The notes under the pieces were generated by a model that was not told the DNA's origin, ran no database searches, and was given only the letters and a program-made list of their open reading frames with translations. Position numbers and translations under genes: made by a program. From Ruminococcus sp. (GTDB lineage Bacteria; Bacillota; Clostridia; Oscillospirales; Acutalibacteraceae), in assembly GCA_017457955.1 (NCBI GenBank), contig JAFTGL010000001.1, positions 1-64,000 of the forward strand: 64,000 bases of DNA, in the 5' to 3' direction. Within the stretch, counting starts at the first letter, position 1. The number at the start of each line of letters is the position of its first letter. Of this stretch, positions 35,288 through 43,669 are shown one piece after another.

Positions 35288-35325
35288 AAAGAGGTAATGG
35301 CTTTCGTCATTACCTCTTATCTTTC
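35288..35325. terminator. Bidirectional terminator between coat gene and gpsA
   Basis: AAGAGGTAATG, 8-nt loop, CATTACCTCTT, then TATCTTTCT on the + strand; A-rich on the other side. Confidence 0.9.
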
Positions 35326-35367
35326 TCATAAAGAATTAAAACGTTGGTATATTATTCTGAATATGAA

Positions 35368-36330
35368 TTAAAACTCCTCTTTGATCGAGCGGGTGAACAG
35401 GGCGGAGAGTTCTGTTTTAGCGTCACCGTTTTCGAAGAGGATGTTGTACACCGCCGTGGTGATGGGCAGGTCTACATCTAACTGCTTACCGAGCTTGACC
35501 ATTGCCTTGGATGTCATCACGCCCTCGGCGAGCTTTTCGAATTTCTCGCCCTTTATGTACGCTTCGCCGTAGCGGCGGTTGTGACTCCACGGGGAGAATA
35601 AGGTCGCTTCATAGTCGCCGAGGTGGCACAGTCCGTAGGCGGAGATCTCGTTGCCGCCCGCGGCATGGATCAGCCTTGCGACCTCGCGCGTGCCGCGCGC
35701 CATCAGCGCACCCTTAAGGGATGTATAGCCCGCTCCGTCCAGCATGCCCGCGGCGATACCGACGACGTTCTTTGCCGCCGCGCCAATCTCGGAGCCGATC
35801 AGGTCGGTGCCAAGGTAGAAGCGGATCAGCTCGCTGTTGAAGCTGTGCACCAGCTTGCTTTTGACCTCTTCGTTATCGGAGTCGATGACCATGCAGTTCG
35901 GGATACCCTTGACATAGTCCTGCGGATGACCGGGACCGACCCATACGGCGACAGGCGTTTTATCGGTATCGACAAAGTCTGAGACGACCTGCGTCAGGCG
36001 CTTGCCGGTCTTTTCCTCGATGCCCTTCATGCACAGCACGATGACTTTGCCGTCAAGGTCGAACTGTGAGATCGTCCGCATGTAACCGCGCAGGTACTGC
36101 GACGAAATGGAGATCACGATGACCTCGGCGCGTTCCACGGCGAGCTTGTGGTCATAGGTGACGGTAATGCTGTCGGGGAAGGTGAGGTAATCGTTGTGAT
36201 GCGTTTTCAAAAGCTGCTGCAGCTCGGGGGCGTTTTCAAGACCGCAGGAGTATACCTCGTGACCGATACGGTCGAGATACCACGCGATACAGCTGCCCCA
36301 TCTGCCGCAGCCTAAGACAGAAATCTTCAT
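35368..36330 (-). CDS. gpsA: NAD(P)-dependent glycerol-3-phosphate dehydrogenase
   Basis: 320 residues; start at the complement of 36328-36330 with RBS AAGGTGAT. Rossmann motif VLGCGRWGSCIA, WVGPGHPQDY and the catalytic-lysine block AAKNVVGIAAGMLDG. Reduces dihydroxyacetone phosphate to glycerol 3-phosphate for phospholipid synthesis. Lies alone on the minus strand. Confidence 0.96.
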   Translation of the reverse strand: MKISVLGCGRWGSCIAWYLDRIGHEVYSCGLENAPELQQLLKTHHNDYLTFPDSITVTYDHKLAVERAEVIVISISSQYLRGYMRTISQFDLDGKVIVLCMKGIEEKTGKRLTQVVSDFVDTDKTPVAVWVGPGHPQDYVKGIPNCMVIDSDNEEVKSKLVHSFNSELIRFYLGTDLIGSEIGAAAKNVVGIAAGMLDGAGYTSLKGALMARGTREVARLIHAAGGNEISAYGLCHLGDYEATLFSPWSHNRRYGEAYIKGEKFEKLAEGVMTSKAMVKLGKQLDVDLPITTAVYNILFENGDAKTELSALFTRSIKEEF

Positions 36331-36364
36331 CGGAATCACCTTCAATATATTTCGAAAATAGAAT

Positions 36365-36370
36365 TATAAT
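36365..36370 (+). promoter_or_regulatory. -10 box of the candidate 6S RNA
   Basis: Consensus TATAAT, 5-6 nt before the proposed RNA start. The -35 region (TTCAAT around 36341) is weak. Confidence 0.5.
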
Positions 36371-36375
36371 AAAAG

Positions 36376-36563
36376 AATCCCACCTGACCGTAACGGTCTT
36401 GAGATAACCTGCCTACAGAATGACAGGTGGGTGCCAGCCCTGCGGCTTTAGGCTCCCTTCTTCCATACGGATGGGAGGTCTGCACACCGCCGAAGGAGCG
36501 AAGCTCCCGATTTAAGGGTTGTAGGGTTATTTGCGACCGATACGCGAATCAGGCAGGATATTG
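36376..36563 (+). ncRNA. ssrS: Candidate 6S RNA
   Basis: About 188 nt, the usual 6S size. The two ends pair as a closing stem: ATCCCACCTGA at 36377-36387 with TCAGGCAGGAT at 36549-36559, with a 2x2 internal loop. Next, ATAACCTGCCTACA pairs with TGTAGGGTTAT, leaving a large central bubble that has a small hairpin on each side (GACCGTAACGGTC; TTGCG/CGCGAA). A terminal stem includes CTCCC/GGGAG and GGAGCGAAGCTCC. 6S RNA binds sigma-A RNA polymerase and dampens transcription in stationary phase. Strand is chosen from the TATAAT upstream. Not checked against a covariance model. Confidence 0.55.
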
Positions 36564-36589
36564 ACTTGGTTATGGTTGATATCTGAGGA

Positions 36590-36892
36590 TCATTCCTCGT
36601 CCTCGACGTCGTCGAAGAGCTCTTCGAAGTGCTGCTCGAACACGGCGGCTAACTCATCCAAGAGAGCGTCATCTTCGACCTCGGCAAGCTGTTCCTCGCC
36701 GTCCTCTTCGATGACCTCCATGATGTAATACTCGCCGCTGTCCTCGACGGATTCATCAGCGCTGTCGAAGATGGGATACAGAGCGTAGAACACGCCCTTC
36801 TCGTTCTCAATGGTATCGAGGATCTCAAAGTTATGCTCGACGTTGTCTTCATCGATCAGGGTGATGAGGTCGGGCTTGTATTCGTTGTCCAT
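36590..36892 (-). CDS. DUF1292 / UPF0473 family protein
   Basis: 100-residue very acidic protein; start at the complement of 36890-36892 with RBS AGGGAG. DUF1292 pattern DLITLIDEDNVEHNFEILDT and EKGVFYALYPI. Function unknown; in Firmicutes this family often lies by yrrK/yrzL and alaS. Here it stands alone with its own promoter. Confidence 0.88.
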   Translation of the reverse strand: MDNEYKPDLITLIDEDNVEHNFEILDTIENEKGVFYALYPIFDSADESVEDSGEYYIMEVIEEDGEEQLAEVEDDALLDELAAVFEQHFEELFDDVEDEE

Positions 36893-36923
36893 GGGACTGT
36901 CTCCCTTCTGTTTTTCTACTCTC

Positions 36924-36952
36924 ATTTTACTATCATCAGGGCATGAAGTCAA
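36924..36952 (-). promoter_or_regulatory. Sigma-A promoter for the DUF1292 gene
   Basis: On the minus strand TTGACT, 17 nt, TAAAAT, 31 nt before the start codon. Confidence 0.75.
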
Positions 36953-36997
36953 GGGATTTTGCGAAGATTTCATGATACAGTATTTTTCGATAATATA

Positions 36998-37026
36998 TTG
37001 AAAAAACAGCCAAAATATAGTATAAT
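36998..37026 (+). promoter_or_regulatory. Sigma-A promoter for the sugar transferase operon
   Basis: TTGAAA, 17 nt, TATAAT, about 80 nt before the start codon. Confidence 0.75.
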
Positions 37027-37106
37027 AAATAAGATTGCAGGCCGTTGATTCATAAGCCTGTTTTGCAGACGCATATAATGATATGATTTCTTCGTTTGGA
37101 GGAAGT

Positions 37107-37802
37107 ATGTTTCTCTTGCCTTTTGAACGTTTACCTCGGGAGTTCCGATGCGACGAGGTAAAGAAATATTATGATATTTTAGATAAGAAACGTCCGAGCC
37201 TTTTCCTCAAGCGTGTGATGGATATTTTTCTGGCTCTGATCATGATCGTCCTGCTCCTGATCCCGATGGCGGTCATCGCCGTCATCATCAAGGCGACGTC
37301 GAAGGGACCCGTGCTGTATAAGCAGGAGCGCGTGACGACCTATAACAAGCACTTCATGATCTGGAAGTTTCGCACGATGAGGGTCGGCGCCGATCAGGCA
37401 GGCGCGCTGGTGACCTCGGCGCACGATAACCGCGTCACGGGGATCGGCGGCACGCTCCGCAAATTCCGCCTTGACGAGCTGCCGCAGGTGTTCCACGTGC
37501 TGTCGGGCAAGATGAGCTTTGTCGGCACGCGTCCCGAGGTTCCGAAGTTTGTGGAGCGTTACACGCCCGAGATGATGGCGACGCTCCTGATGCCCGCGGG
37601 TATCACCTCGCTCGCGTCGATCCGCTTCAAGGATGAGGACGCGATCATCGGCGACGTCAGCGACCCCGACGAGGTCGACCGCATTTATGTGGAAAAGGTC
37701 CTGCCCGAGAAGATGAAGTACAATCTGAAATACATCTACCGTTTCGGTTTTCGCAGAGACATCTATCTGATGTTGTCGACCGTAAAACATGTGATCTCAT
37801 AA
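37107..37802 (+). CDS. Undecaprenyl-phosphate sugar phosphotransferase
   Basis: About 231 residues from ATG 37107 (TTTGGAGGAAG just upstream; ATG 37083 is an alternative). One membrane segment near 40-62, then the bacterial sugar transferase signature: KGPVLYKQERV, WKFRTMRVGAD, RKFRLDELPQVFHVLSGKMS, FVGTRPEVPKF. Loads the first sugar phosphate on undecaprenyl phosphate for capsule, teichoic or exopolysaccharide. Followed by an O-antigen-ligase-like gene. Confidence 0.92.
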   Translation: MFLLPFERLPREFRCDEVKKYYDILDKKRPSLFLKRVMDIFLALIMIVLLLIPMAVIAVIIKATSKGPVLYKQERVTTYNKHFMIWKFRTMRVGADQAGALVTSAHDNRVTGIGGTLRKFRLDELPQVFHVLSGKMSFVGTRPEVPKFVERYTPEMMATLLMPAGITSLASIRFKDEDAIIGDVSDPDEVDRIYVEKVLPEKMKYNLKYIYRFGFRRDIYLMLSTVKHVIS

Positions 37803-37859
37803 GGGAGTTTTTAAGGGTTAGCTTCTTTATGACGTTCTGATGATCCAAAGAGGATGGTT

Positions 37860-39326
37860 ATGAGTAAGTTCAAAAAAGCTGTTCTGGACACCTCATTGTT
37901 CCGGCGCAGTTATGTGATCTGCCTGTTTTGCAGTAATATCTCCTTTGTGCTGATACCGGCGTATTTTTTGCTGATATTCCTGTTTCTCTGGGGCGTATTT
38001 CTGCTCATTTATAATGAGGCAAAGTACCGTACCGTTCTGAAAACGCGTTACGGCTTCTGGCTTCTGGCGTTTCTTCTAACGTCGCTGATCACGGTGATCG
38101 TCCACTTGGCAAGCACATTTCTCTATAACGCCTACAATTTGATCATGCTCCTGCATATGGCGATATGCTTCTTTGTGCTTTACTCGGTGCATACCGAAAA
38201 GCACCTGAATTTCCGACGGGAGCTGTATTCCATCTGCCGTTTTATCGTATACGCCACGACGGTGCTGGGAATTCTCGGACTGTCATTCCTGATGGCTGAG
38301 ATCAGCTTTGAGGTGCTGTGGTTCAAGTTCATCGTGTATGAAAACCGCTTTGACGGCATGTTTATCAATCCGAACCAGCTCGGCTTTGTCGCCGTGGTCG
38401 CGATCTTCTGCTCCCACATGCTGCTGAAAAAGGATTTTATCTCTATCTCGGGACGCGAGCGCGTCAGCCGTATCTGGATCGGCTCCTGCGTTGCGGTCAA
38501 CGCGATCTCGCTGCTGCTTTGCGACAGTAACGGCGCGATGATCCTGATGATAGGATACGCGATTTTCTTCGTGATATACAAGATGTTCGGCTCGGAGAGC
38601 AAATTCAGCTTAAGACAGATCGTCACCAAGTCGGCGGCATGCTTATTGGCAGGACTGGTCATCGTAGCGTCGGTATTCTTTGTGCGCAACATCACGCAGG
38701 CGGGCTTTGTACAGATCATGAAAACCGCTTCCGCGTCAAAGATCGTCTCGACCGACAGCCTGACCGACAGGATCGCTCACGACGAGGCTGCCGTGACCTT
38801 CGAGCATGAAAACAAAAACCTCGATTCGGGACGCTTCAAGCTGTGGCAGCAGGCGGCGAAGATGTTCATGCAGAACCCCGTCATCGGTATCGGCAAGGGC
38901 AATATCTATGAATACGGCAACCGCATGTTTGAGGACGGTATCAAGTTCTCGAAGAGCTACGGGATACTCGCTCCGATCATGACGGATTTCCACAACGGAT
39001 ATATCACGATTCTGGTGTGCTCGGGCGTTATCGGATTCGTGCTGTTCTGTATCTTCGGACTGCGGTTCTTCAAGCACATCACCATCCACGTGTTCCGTGA
39101 CGACAGTTTACACGAAAGCGTTCTGCCGTGCATGTACTCGTTCCTGTGCTCTTATGTGATCTACTCGTTCATCGAAGTAGGGCTGCTGTATAACCTGAAC
39201 TTCATGGTCATTTTCTTCTGGCTGATCCTCGGCTATACCTCCTGCTTCCTTGTCAAATATGAGCCGTCAAGGGCATTGGGAACCTTCGTGGTATTCGGCA
39301 AGACCTTCAGAAGAACCTTATTATAA
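37860..39326 (+). CDS. O-antigen ligase/polymerase-like membrane protein
   Basis: About 488 residues with 10 to 12 membrane segments and a large outer loop near 280-380 containing DSGRFKLWQQAAKMFMQNPV and GIGKGNIYEYG, the Wzy_C/WaaL signature. Probably polymerises or ligates lipid-linked glycan. No glycosyltransferase genes follow, so the rest of the pathway is elsewhere. Confidence 0.85.
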   Translation: MSKFKKAVLDTSLFRRSYVICLFCSNISFVLIPAYFLLIFLFLWGVFLLIYNEAKYRTVLKTRYGFWLLAFLLTSLITVIVHLASTFLYNAYNLIMLLHMAICFFVLYSVHTEKHLNFRRELYSICRFIVYATTVLGILGLSFLMAEISFEVLWFKFIVYENRFDGMFINPNQLGFVAVVAIFCSHMLLKKDFISISGRERVSRIWIGSCVAVNAISLLLCDSNGAMILMIGYAIFFVIYKMFGSESKFSLRQIVTKSAACLLAGLVIVASVFFVRNITQAGFVQIMKTASASKIVSTDSLTDRIAHDEAAVTFEHENKNLDSGRFKLWQQAAKMFMQNPVIGIGKGNIYEYGNRMFEDGIKFSKSYGILAPIMTDFHNGYITILVCSGVIGFVLFCIFGLRFFKHITIHVFRDDSLHESVLPCMYSFLCSYVIYSFIEVGLLYNLNFMVIFFWLILGYTSCFLVKYEPSRALGTFVVFGKTFRRTLL

Positions 39327-39371
39327 TAAAAATGTATTTATCCGCAAATATTTCCGATAATATCCGTGGTG

Positions 39372-39860
39372 ATGACAGTGAAATTATATTTACAATGTGA
39401 TACATCCGATATTAACGCGCGCTATACGGTGGCGGATGAAAAGGGCTGTCTGCGCTACACGGTGACAGGCAAGCGCAATCCCTCGGGCGAGACCATCCGT
39501 ATTTGTGACACGCACGGCGAGACGGTCTGCAAGATCCGCGGGCTGGGCTTTTCGGCGCTGTCGGTGTACAGTATCAGCGCGGGCGGCGAGAGCATGCGGC
39601 TGAATATCGCGGTCGGAACGGACCGTGCCGCGGTGCGCTTCCGCGGGATCAGCTTCTTTGTCCGCGGCGACGTGCTGATGGGCTCCTACTCCATCCTCGA
39701 CGCGGATACCGCGGCGGTGTGTACGGTGGGCAGGGACTTTGCCCGCGGGTGCACACAGCTTTTGATAGAACAAGAAGAAAGAGAGATCTTCTGCCTGGCG
39801 GCGGCAATATGCATCAACAGTCTCAACGTCGGTCATATCCCCGCTTTGCAGATGTCATGA
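39372..39860 (+). CDS. LURP-one-related (YxjI-type) protein
   Basis: About 162 residues of beta-rich tubby-like barrel pattern: YTVADEKGCLRYTVTG at the N-terminus, ALSVYSI and FFVRGDVLMGSYSILDADTA later. Family includes Bacillus YxjI; function unknown. Start unclear (ATG 39372 or GTG 39378; weak RBS). Confidence 0.7.
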   Translation: MTVKLYLQCDTSDINARYTVADEKGCLRYTVTGKRNPSGETIRICDTHGETVCKIRGLGFSALSVYSISAGGESMRLNIAVGTDRAAVRFRGISFFVRGDVLMGSYSILDADTAAVCTVGRDFARGCTQLLIEQEEREIFCLAAAICINSLNVGHIPALQMS

Positions 39861-39865
39861 TAAAA

Positions 39866-39902
39866 TAAGAACTAAGAACTTAAGAATAAGAAAGAATAGA
39901 AA
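39866..39902. repeat. Short TAAGAAC-type tandem repeats
   Basis: TAAGAAC twice, then TTAAGAA, TAAGAA and AGAATAG, in the leader of the Lrp/AsnC gene. Unit differs from the ATTCCTM tracts but has the same 7-nt period. Confidence 0.5.
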
Positions 39903-39917
39903 GGTAAGGTATATCGT

Positions 39918-40394
39918 ATGGACAAGTTATTACAGTTACTCAGCGAGAATTCTTCACTGACCACCGCTCAGCTTTCGCTGATGCTCGGCGAGCCTGAGGA
40001 TTACATCAAGGCGCAGATCGCGGAATATGAGAACAGCGGCGTGATCCGCGGTTATCAGGCGGTCGTCAACTGGGACGAGGTCCCCGACGCGGGCGTTATG
40101 GCGATGATCGAGTTAAAGGTCGCGCCTCAGCTGCAGAAGGGCTTTGACGAGATTGCCGAGAGGATCCTCGAGTACGATGAGGTCGAGTCCGTATACCTGA
40201 TGGCAGGCTCTTACGACCTGCTTCTGACCGTCAAGGGCAAGACGATACAGGACGTCTCGTCCTTTGTCGCGAAGCGTCTCGCCGCGATGAACGGCATCCT
40301 TTCGACCGCGACGCACTTCATGCTCAAGCGCTATAAGGAAAAGGGCGTTTCGCTGATCGACGCGAAAAAAGACGGAAGGGAAATGATTTTTTGA
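39918..40394 (+). CDS. Lrp/AsnC-family transcriptional regulator
   Basis: 158 residues: N-terminal helix-turn-helix (AQLSLMLGEPEDYIKAQIAEYEN) and a C-terminal RAM ligand-binding domain (EVESVYLMAGSYDLLLTVKG). Probably an amino-acid-responsive regulator. Overlaps the next aminotransferase gene by 1 nt, so it likely controls or senses that reaction. Confidence 0.9.
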   Translation: MDKLLQLLSENSSLTTAQLSLMLGEPEDYIKAQIAEYENSGVIRGYQAVVNWDEVPDAGVMAMIELKVAPQLQKGFDEIAERILEYDEVESVYLMAGSYDLLLTVKGKTIQDVSSFVAKRLAAMNGILSTATHFMLKRYKEKGVSLIDAKKDGREMIF

Positions 40395-41578
40395 TGGATT
40401 ATTCCGATAAGCTGACGCAGTCGATCCAATCGGTGAAGCCCTCGGGAATCCGCCGCTTTTTCGACATCGTCAATGAGATGGATAACGTGATCTCCCTCTC
40501 GGTCGGCGAGCCTGATTTCCAGACGCCGTGGCATGTGCGCCAGGCGGGTATCACCTCGCTCGAACAGGGCAGGACTTGGTACACCCCGAACCGCGGCTTC
40601 AAGGAGCTGTGCAGGGAGATTTCAAATTTCTATAAAAGAAAATACAATCTTACATATGACCCGACCGAGGAATGTGTTGTCACGGTCGGCGGCAGCGAGG
40701 CGATCGACATCGCTATCCGCTGTCTGGTATCCCGCGGCGACGAGGTGCTGATACCCCAGCCGTCCTTCGTCTGCTACGAGCCGCTGACGATCATGGCGGG
40801 CGCGACGCCCGTGATTATCGAGACAAAAGCGGAGAACGCCTTCCGTCTGACCCCCGAGCAGTTGGAGGAAAAGATCACCGACAAGACAAAGCTGCTGATC
40901 CTGCCGTTCCCGAACAATCCGACCGGCGGTATCATGGAGCGTGATGACTTGGAAGCGATCGCGAAGGTCATCAGAGACCACGATCTGATGGTGCTGTCCG
41001 ACGAGATCTACTCCGAGCTGACCTATGAAGGAAAACGGCACGTTTCCGTCGCGTCCATTGACGGTATGCGCGAGCGCACGGTGGTCATCAACGGCTTCTC
41101 GAAGTCGTACGCCATGACCGGCTGGCGGCTGGGATATGCGCTCGGACCGAAGGAGATCATCTCCATGATGGTGAAGCTCCACCAGTTCTGCATCATGTCC
41201 GCGCCGACGACCGCGCAGTACGCCGCGATCGAGGCGCTGCGCAACGGTGACGTCGATATCGAGAACATGCGCAATGAATACGACATGCGCCGCCGTTTTG
41301 TGGTAGGCTCGCTCAATGAAATGGGGCTGACCTGCTTTAACCCCGAGGGCGCGTTCTACTGCTTCCCGTGTATCAAGTCGACAGGGCTCAGCAGTGAGGA
41401 GTTCTGCACACGCCTGCTCCATAGCAAGCGCGTCGCGCTCGTACCCGGCTCCGCGTTCGGTGAATCGGGCGAAGGTTATGTGCGCCTGAGCTATTCGTAT
41501 TCTATCCAGCACCTGATCCGCGCGATGGAATTGATCAGAGATTTTTTGAAGGAACTGAAAGATGAAAGCAACGGTTAA
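40394..41578 (+). CDS. PLP-dependent aminotransferase (class I/II)
   Basis: 394 residues. PLP-lysine segment GFSKSYAMTGWRLGYALG near residue 236, FPNNPTGGIM and SYSYS near the C-terminus. AspC/PatA-type fold; aspartate or aromatic amino acid aminotransferase likely. Start ATG 40394 shares the stop of the Lrp gene. Dyad TTCTATAAAAGAA at 40628-40640. Confidence 0.92.
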   Translation: MDYSDKLTQSIQSVKPSGIRRFFDIVNEMDNVISLSVGEPDFQTPWHVRQAGITSLEQGRTWYTPNRGFKELCREISNFYKRKYNLTYDPTEECVVTVGGSEAIDIAIRCLVSRGDEVLIPQPSFVCYEPLTIMAGATPVIIETKAENAFRLTPEQLEEKITDKTKLLILPFPNNPTGGIMERDDLEAIAKVIRDHDLMVLSDEIYSELTYEGKRHVSVASIDGMRERTVVINGFSKSYAMTGWRLGYALGPKEIISMMVKLHQFCIMSAPTTAQYAAIEALRNGDVDIENMRNEYDMRRRFVVGSLNEMGLTCFNPEGAFYCFPCIKSTGLSSEEFCTRLLHSKRVALVPGSAFGESGEGYVRLSYSYSIQHLIRAMELIRDFLKELKDESNG

Positions 41579-42449
41579 AGCGCCCGCGAAAATCAACCTG
41601 ACGCTCGATATCGTCGGCAAACGCGCCGACGGCTATCACGATGTGGCGATGGTCATGCAGGCGGTTTCTCTGTACGATACCGTTACCGTAGAGCTTTTGG
41701 ACGGCGAGGGCGACACGATCGCGGTTTGCTGTCCCGCTTATCCCGACGTGCCGACGGATGAAAGCAATATCGCGTGTAAGGCTGTCAGGGCGTTTTATCA
41801 GGCAACTCAGGTGAAACCCTCTCCTCTGTCCATCACCATCGACAAGGTGATCCCGACGCAAGCGGGCTTGGCGGGCGGTTCCGCTGACGGCGCGGCGGTC
41901 GTGCTCGCGCTCAATCAGCTTTTTGAGACCCATCTGAAAATGGAAGAGATGGCGGATATCTGCTCTCACTTCGGTTCCGACGTGCCGTTTTGTCTGTTGG
42001 GCGGCACCATGCTCGCGACAGGGACAGGCACGACGCTGAAAAAACTGCATCCCCTGCCGAACTGTCATATCGTCATCTGCAAGCCCGATATCTCCGTCTC
42101 CACCGCGGCGGCATACGCGGCTTGCGACGCTCGACCGCCGAAGGGCTTTCTCTATACCGACGAGCTGATCAAGCGGCTGTACAGCCGTGATATCCGAGGG
42201 CTTTCCACCTGCCTGTACAACGAGTTTGAACAGGTGATGGAGCTGCCCGAGATCAACGCGATCAAGCGCGACATGCTGTCCTGCAAGGCGCTGGGAACGT
42301 CTATGAGCGGCTCAGGGTCGGCGGTGTACGGCATTTTCATCAGCGAGAAAAAGGCGCAGGCATGCGTTGAATTTCTGAAAAAGAATTATAACCATGTGTT
42401 CCTGACCAAACCGCTGAAAGACGGCTGTAGAGTCGAAGCTGTAAGTTAA
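41562..42449 (+). CDS. ispE: 4-diphosphocytidyl-2-C-methyl-D-erythritol kinase
   Basis: 295-residue GHMP kinase. PAKINLTLDIVGKRADGYH near residue 6, ATP loop AGLAGGSADGAAV near 104, and the C-terminal GTSMSGSGSAVYGIF. Fourth step of the MEP pathway, tying in with dxs and ispA. Overlaps the aminotransferase by 17 nt. Dyad TTCTGAAAAAGAA at 42373-42385. Confidence 0.95.
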   Translation: MKATVKAPAKINLTLDIVGKRADGYHDVAMVMQAVSLYDTVTVELLDGEGDTIAVCCPAYPDVPTDESNIACKAVRAFYQATQVKPSPLSITIDKVIPTQAGLAGGSADGAAVVLALNQLFETHLKMEEMADICSHFGSDVPFCLLGGTMLATGTGTTLKKLHPLPNCHIVICKPDISVSTAAAYAACDARPPKGFLYTDELIKRLYSRDIRGLSTCLYNEFEQVMELPEINAIKRDMLSCKALGTSMSGSGSAVYGIFISEKKAQACVEFLKKNYNHVFLTKPLKDGCRVEAVS

Positions 42450-42466
42450 ACTGAATAAACCCATAG

Positions 42467-42511
42467 TTACCTGCCAAAGATGATAATAACCGAACATTGA
42501 AAGGCAGGTAA
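42467..42511 (+). promoter_or_regulatory. Hairpin masking the spoIIR ribosome binding site
   Basis: TTACCTGCC at 42467-42475 is perfectly complementary to GGCAGGTAA at 42503-42511, which contains the Shine-Dalgarno GGCAGG of spoIIR. The loop is 27 nt. A 9-bp stem would block ribosome entry. Confidence 0.55.
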
Positions 42512-42516
42512 TTCTT

Positions 42517-43107
42517 TTGAAGAAATATATTCACCTCTTTGTCGCGTCCGTGATCCTCGCGGGGATGCTCTTGAGCATACCGTTTTTTGATTCTTGTGAA
42601 GACCTGACCGAGGATGTACTGCGCGTACATATCCTCGCGAATTCCGACTCCGCCGCTGATCAGAGCCTGAAGCTCAGCGTGCGCGACAGGGTCGTTTCGG
42701 AGTGCTCCGCGTACTATGACGCCTGCTCCGATAAGGACGAAGCGCTCGCGGTGACCCGTGAGCACCTCAGCGAGATCGAAGAGATCGCCGAACAAGAGAT
42801 CAGGGATCACGGTTTTTGCTATCCCGTGCATGCGCAGATCGGCGAGATGCGCTTTGACACCCGCTATTATGAGGACTTCACCATGCCCGCGGGTCGGTAT
42901 GACGCCCTGCGGCTGACCATCGGCGGGGGAGAGGGTCAGAACTGGTGGTGCGTGATGTATCCGTCGCTGTGCGTCGGCGCGGCGTGCAAAGACGAAATGC
43001 GCGACAAGCTCGACGACGGCGAGTACAAGGTGGTGACCTCCGACAAATTCGACTTTCGCTTCAAGATCGTCGAATACTGGGAGGATATCAAAGGGTGGTT
43101 TCAATGA
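42517..43107 (+). CDS. spoIIR: Stage II sporulation protein R
   Basis: 196 residues with an N-terminal membrane/signal segment and the SpoIIR signature LRVHILANSDSAADQSLKL, then GEMRFDTRYY and GGGEGQNWWCVMYPSLC. In Bacillus it is made in the forespore under sigma F and triggers SpoIIGA to cleave pro-sigma E. Start is TTG 42517, the only in-frame start that fits the RBS at 42503-42508. A dyad TTCTTTTGAAGAA overlaps the start region. Confidence 0.93.
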   Translation: MKKYIHLFVASVILAGMLLSIPFFDSCEDLTEDVLRVHILANSDSAADQSLKLSVRDRVVSECSAYYDACSDKDEALAVTREHLSEIEEIAEQEIRDHGFCYPVHAQIGEMRFDTRYYEDFTMPAGRYDALRLTIGGGEGQNWWCVMYPSLCVGAACKDEMRDKLDDGEYKVVTSDKFDFRFKIVEYWEDIKGWFQ

Positions 43108-43170
43108 TATCCCTTTTTAGGGACATCAAAAGAGATATGATACATTTGAGAATCGGGAGGTTCAGATCAG

Positions 43171-43665
43171 ATGGATGAAGTGAAATTAAGGCGGTACCGC
43201 AATCTGCTGACCATCAGCGGTACTGGCGTGATCGCGTTCGGCGTATGGAGCGTTATCAAGACGATCCTGTTTATGACGCTTACCCCCGATTATCTGCGGC
43301 TCAACGACATCGGCGACATCGGGGACATCGGGGAAGCAGGGATGACGGTGGTCAAGATCTTTGCTTTTACTGTTCTCGGCGTGATCATGGCGATCGAGCT
43401 GTTATTGCGCCTGTACATAGGGCTTTCGGCGCGCGCCGAGGGCAATGGCAAAAAGAAGCGCATCGTGTATGTCGTCGTTGCCGCAAGCCTTCTCCTGCTC
43501 TCGCTGTGGTCGATCATCACCAGCCTGCATGTGAGCGAATATGGCTCTCTGCTCGATATGGCTGTCTCTCTCTTGTTGGAGCTGACCTCCGCGGCGGCGT
43601 TCTTTGAGACGATCTATGCCTCCTGCATGGTCAGGAGACTGCAGAAGAAAGCGAAAGAGGGGTGA
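43171..43665 (+). CDS. Hypothetical four-TM membrane protein
   Basis: 164 residues with four hydrophobic segments, near 9-35, 55-82, 92-116 and 120-150. I do not recognise the family. Between TM1 and TM2 three 9-nt units (GACATCGGS) encode GDIGDIGDIG. RBS GGGAGG. 4 nt before the DUF6765 gene. Confidence 0.75.
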   Translation: MDEVKLRRYRNLLTISGTGVIAFGVWSVIKTILFMTLTPDYLRLNDIGDIGDIGEAGMTVVKIFAFTVLGVIMAIELLLRLYIGLSARAEGNGKKKRIVYVVVAASLLLLSLWSIITSLHVSEYGSLLDMAVSLLLELTSAAAFFETIYASCMVRRLQKKAKEG

Positions 43666-43669
43666 GGGG

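Noticed and set aside
36376-36563. Riboswitch or T-box leader
   Set aside because: No T-box sequence, no known aptamer core recognised, and the RNA does not lead into a + strand gene.
43104-43178. 24-codon ORF overlapping the spoIIR stop
   Set aside because: ATGA overlap is suggestive, but it is very short, has no own RBS and no recognisable pattern; may only couple translation.
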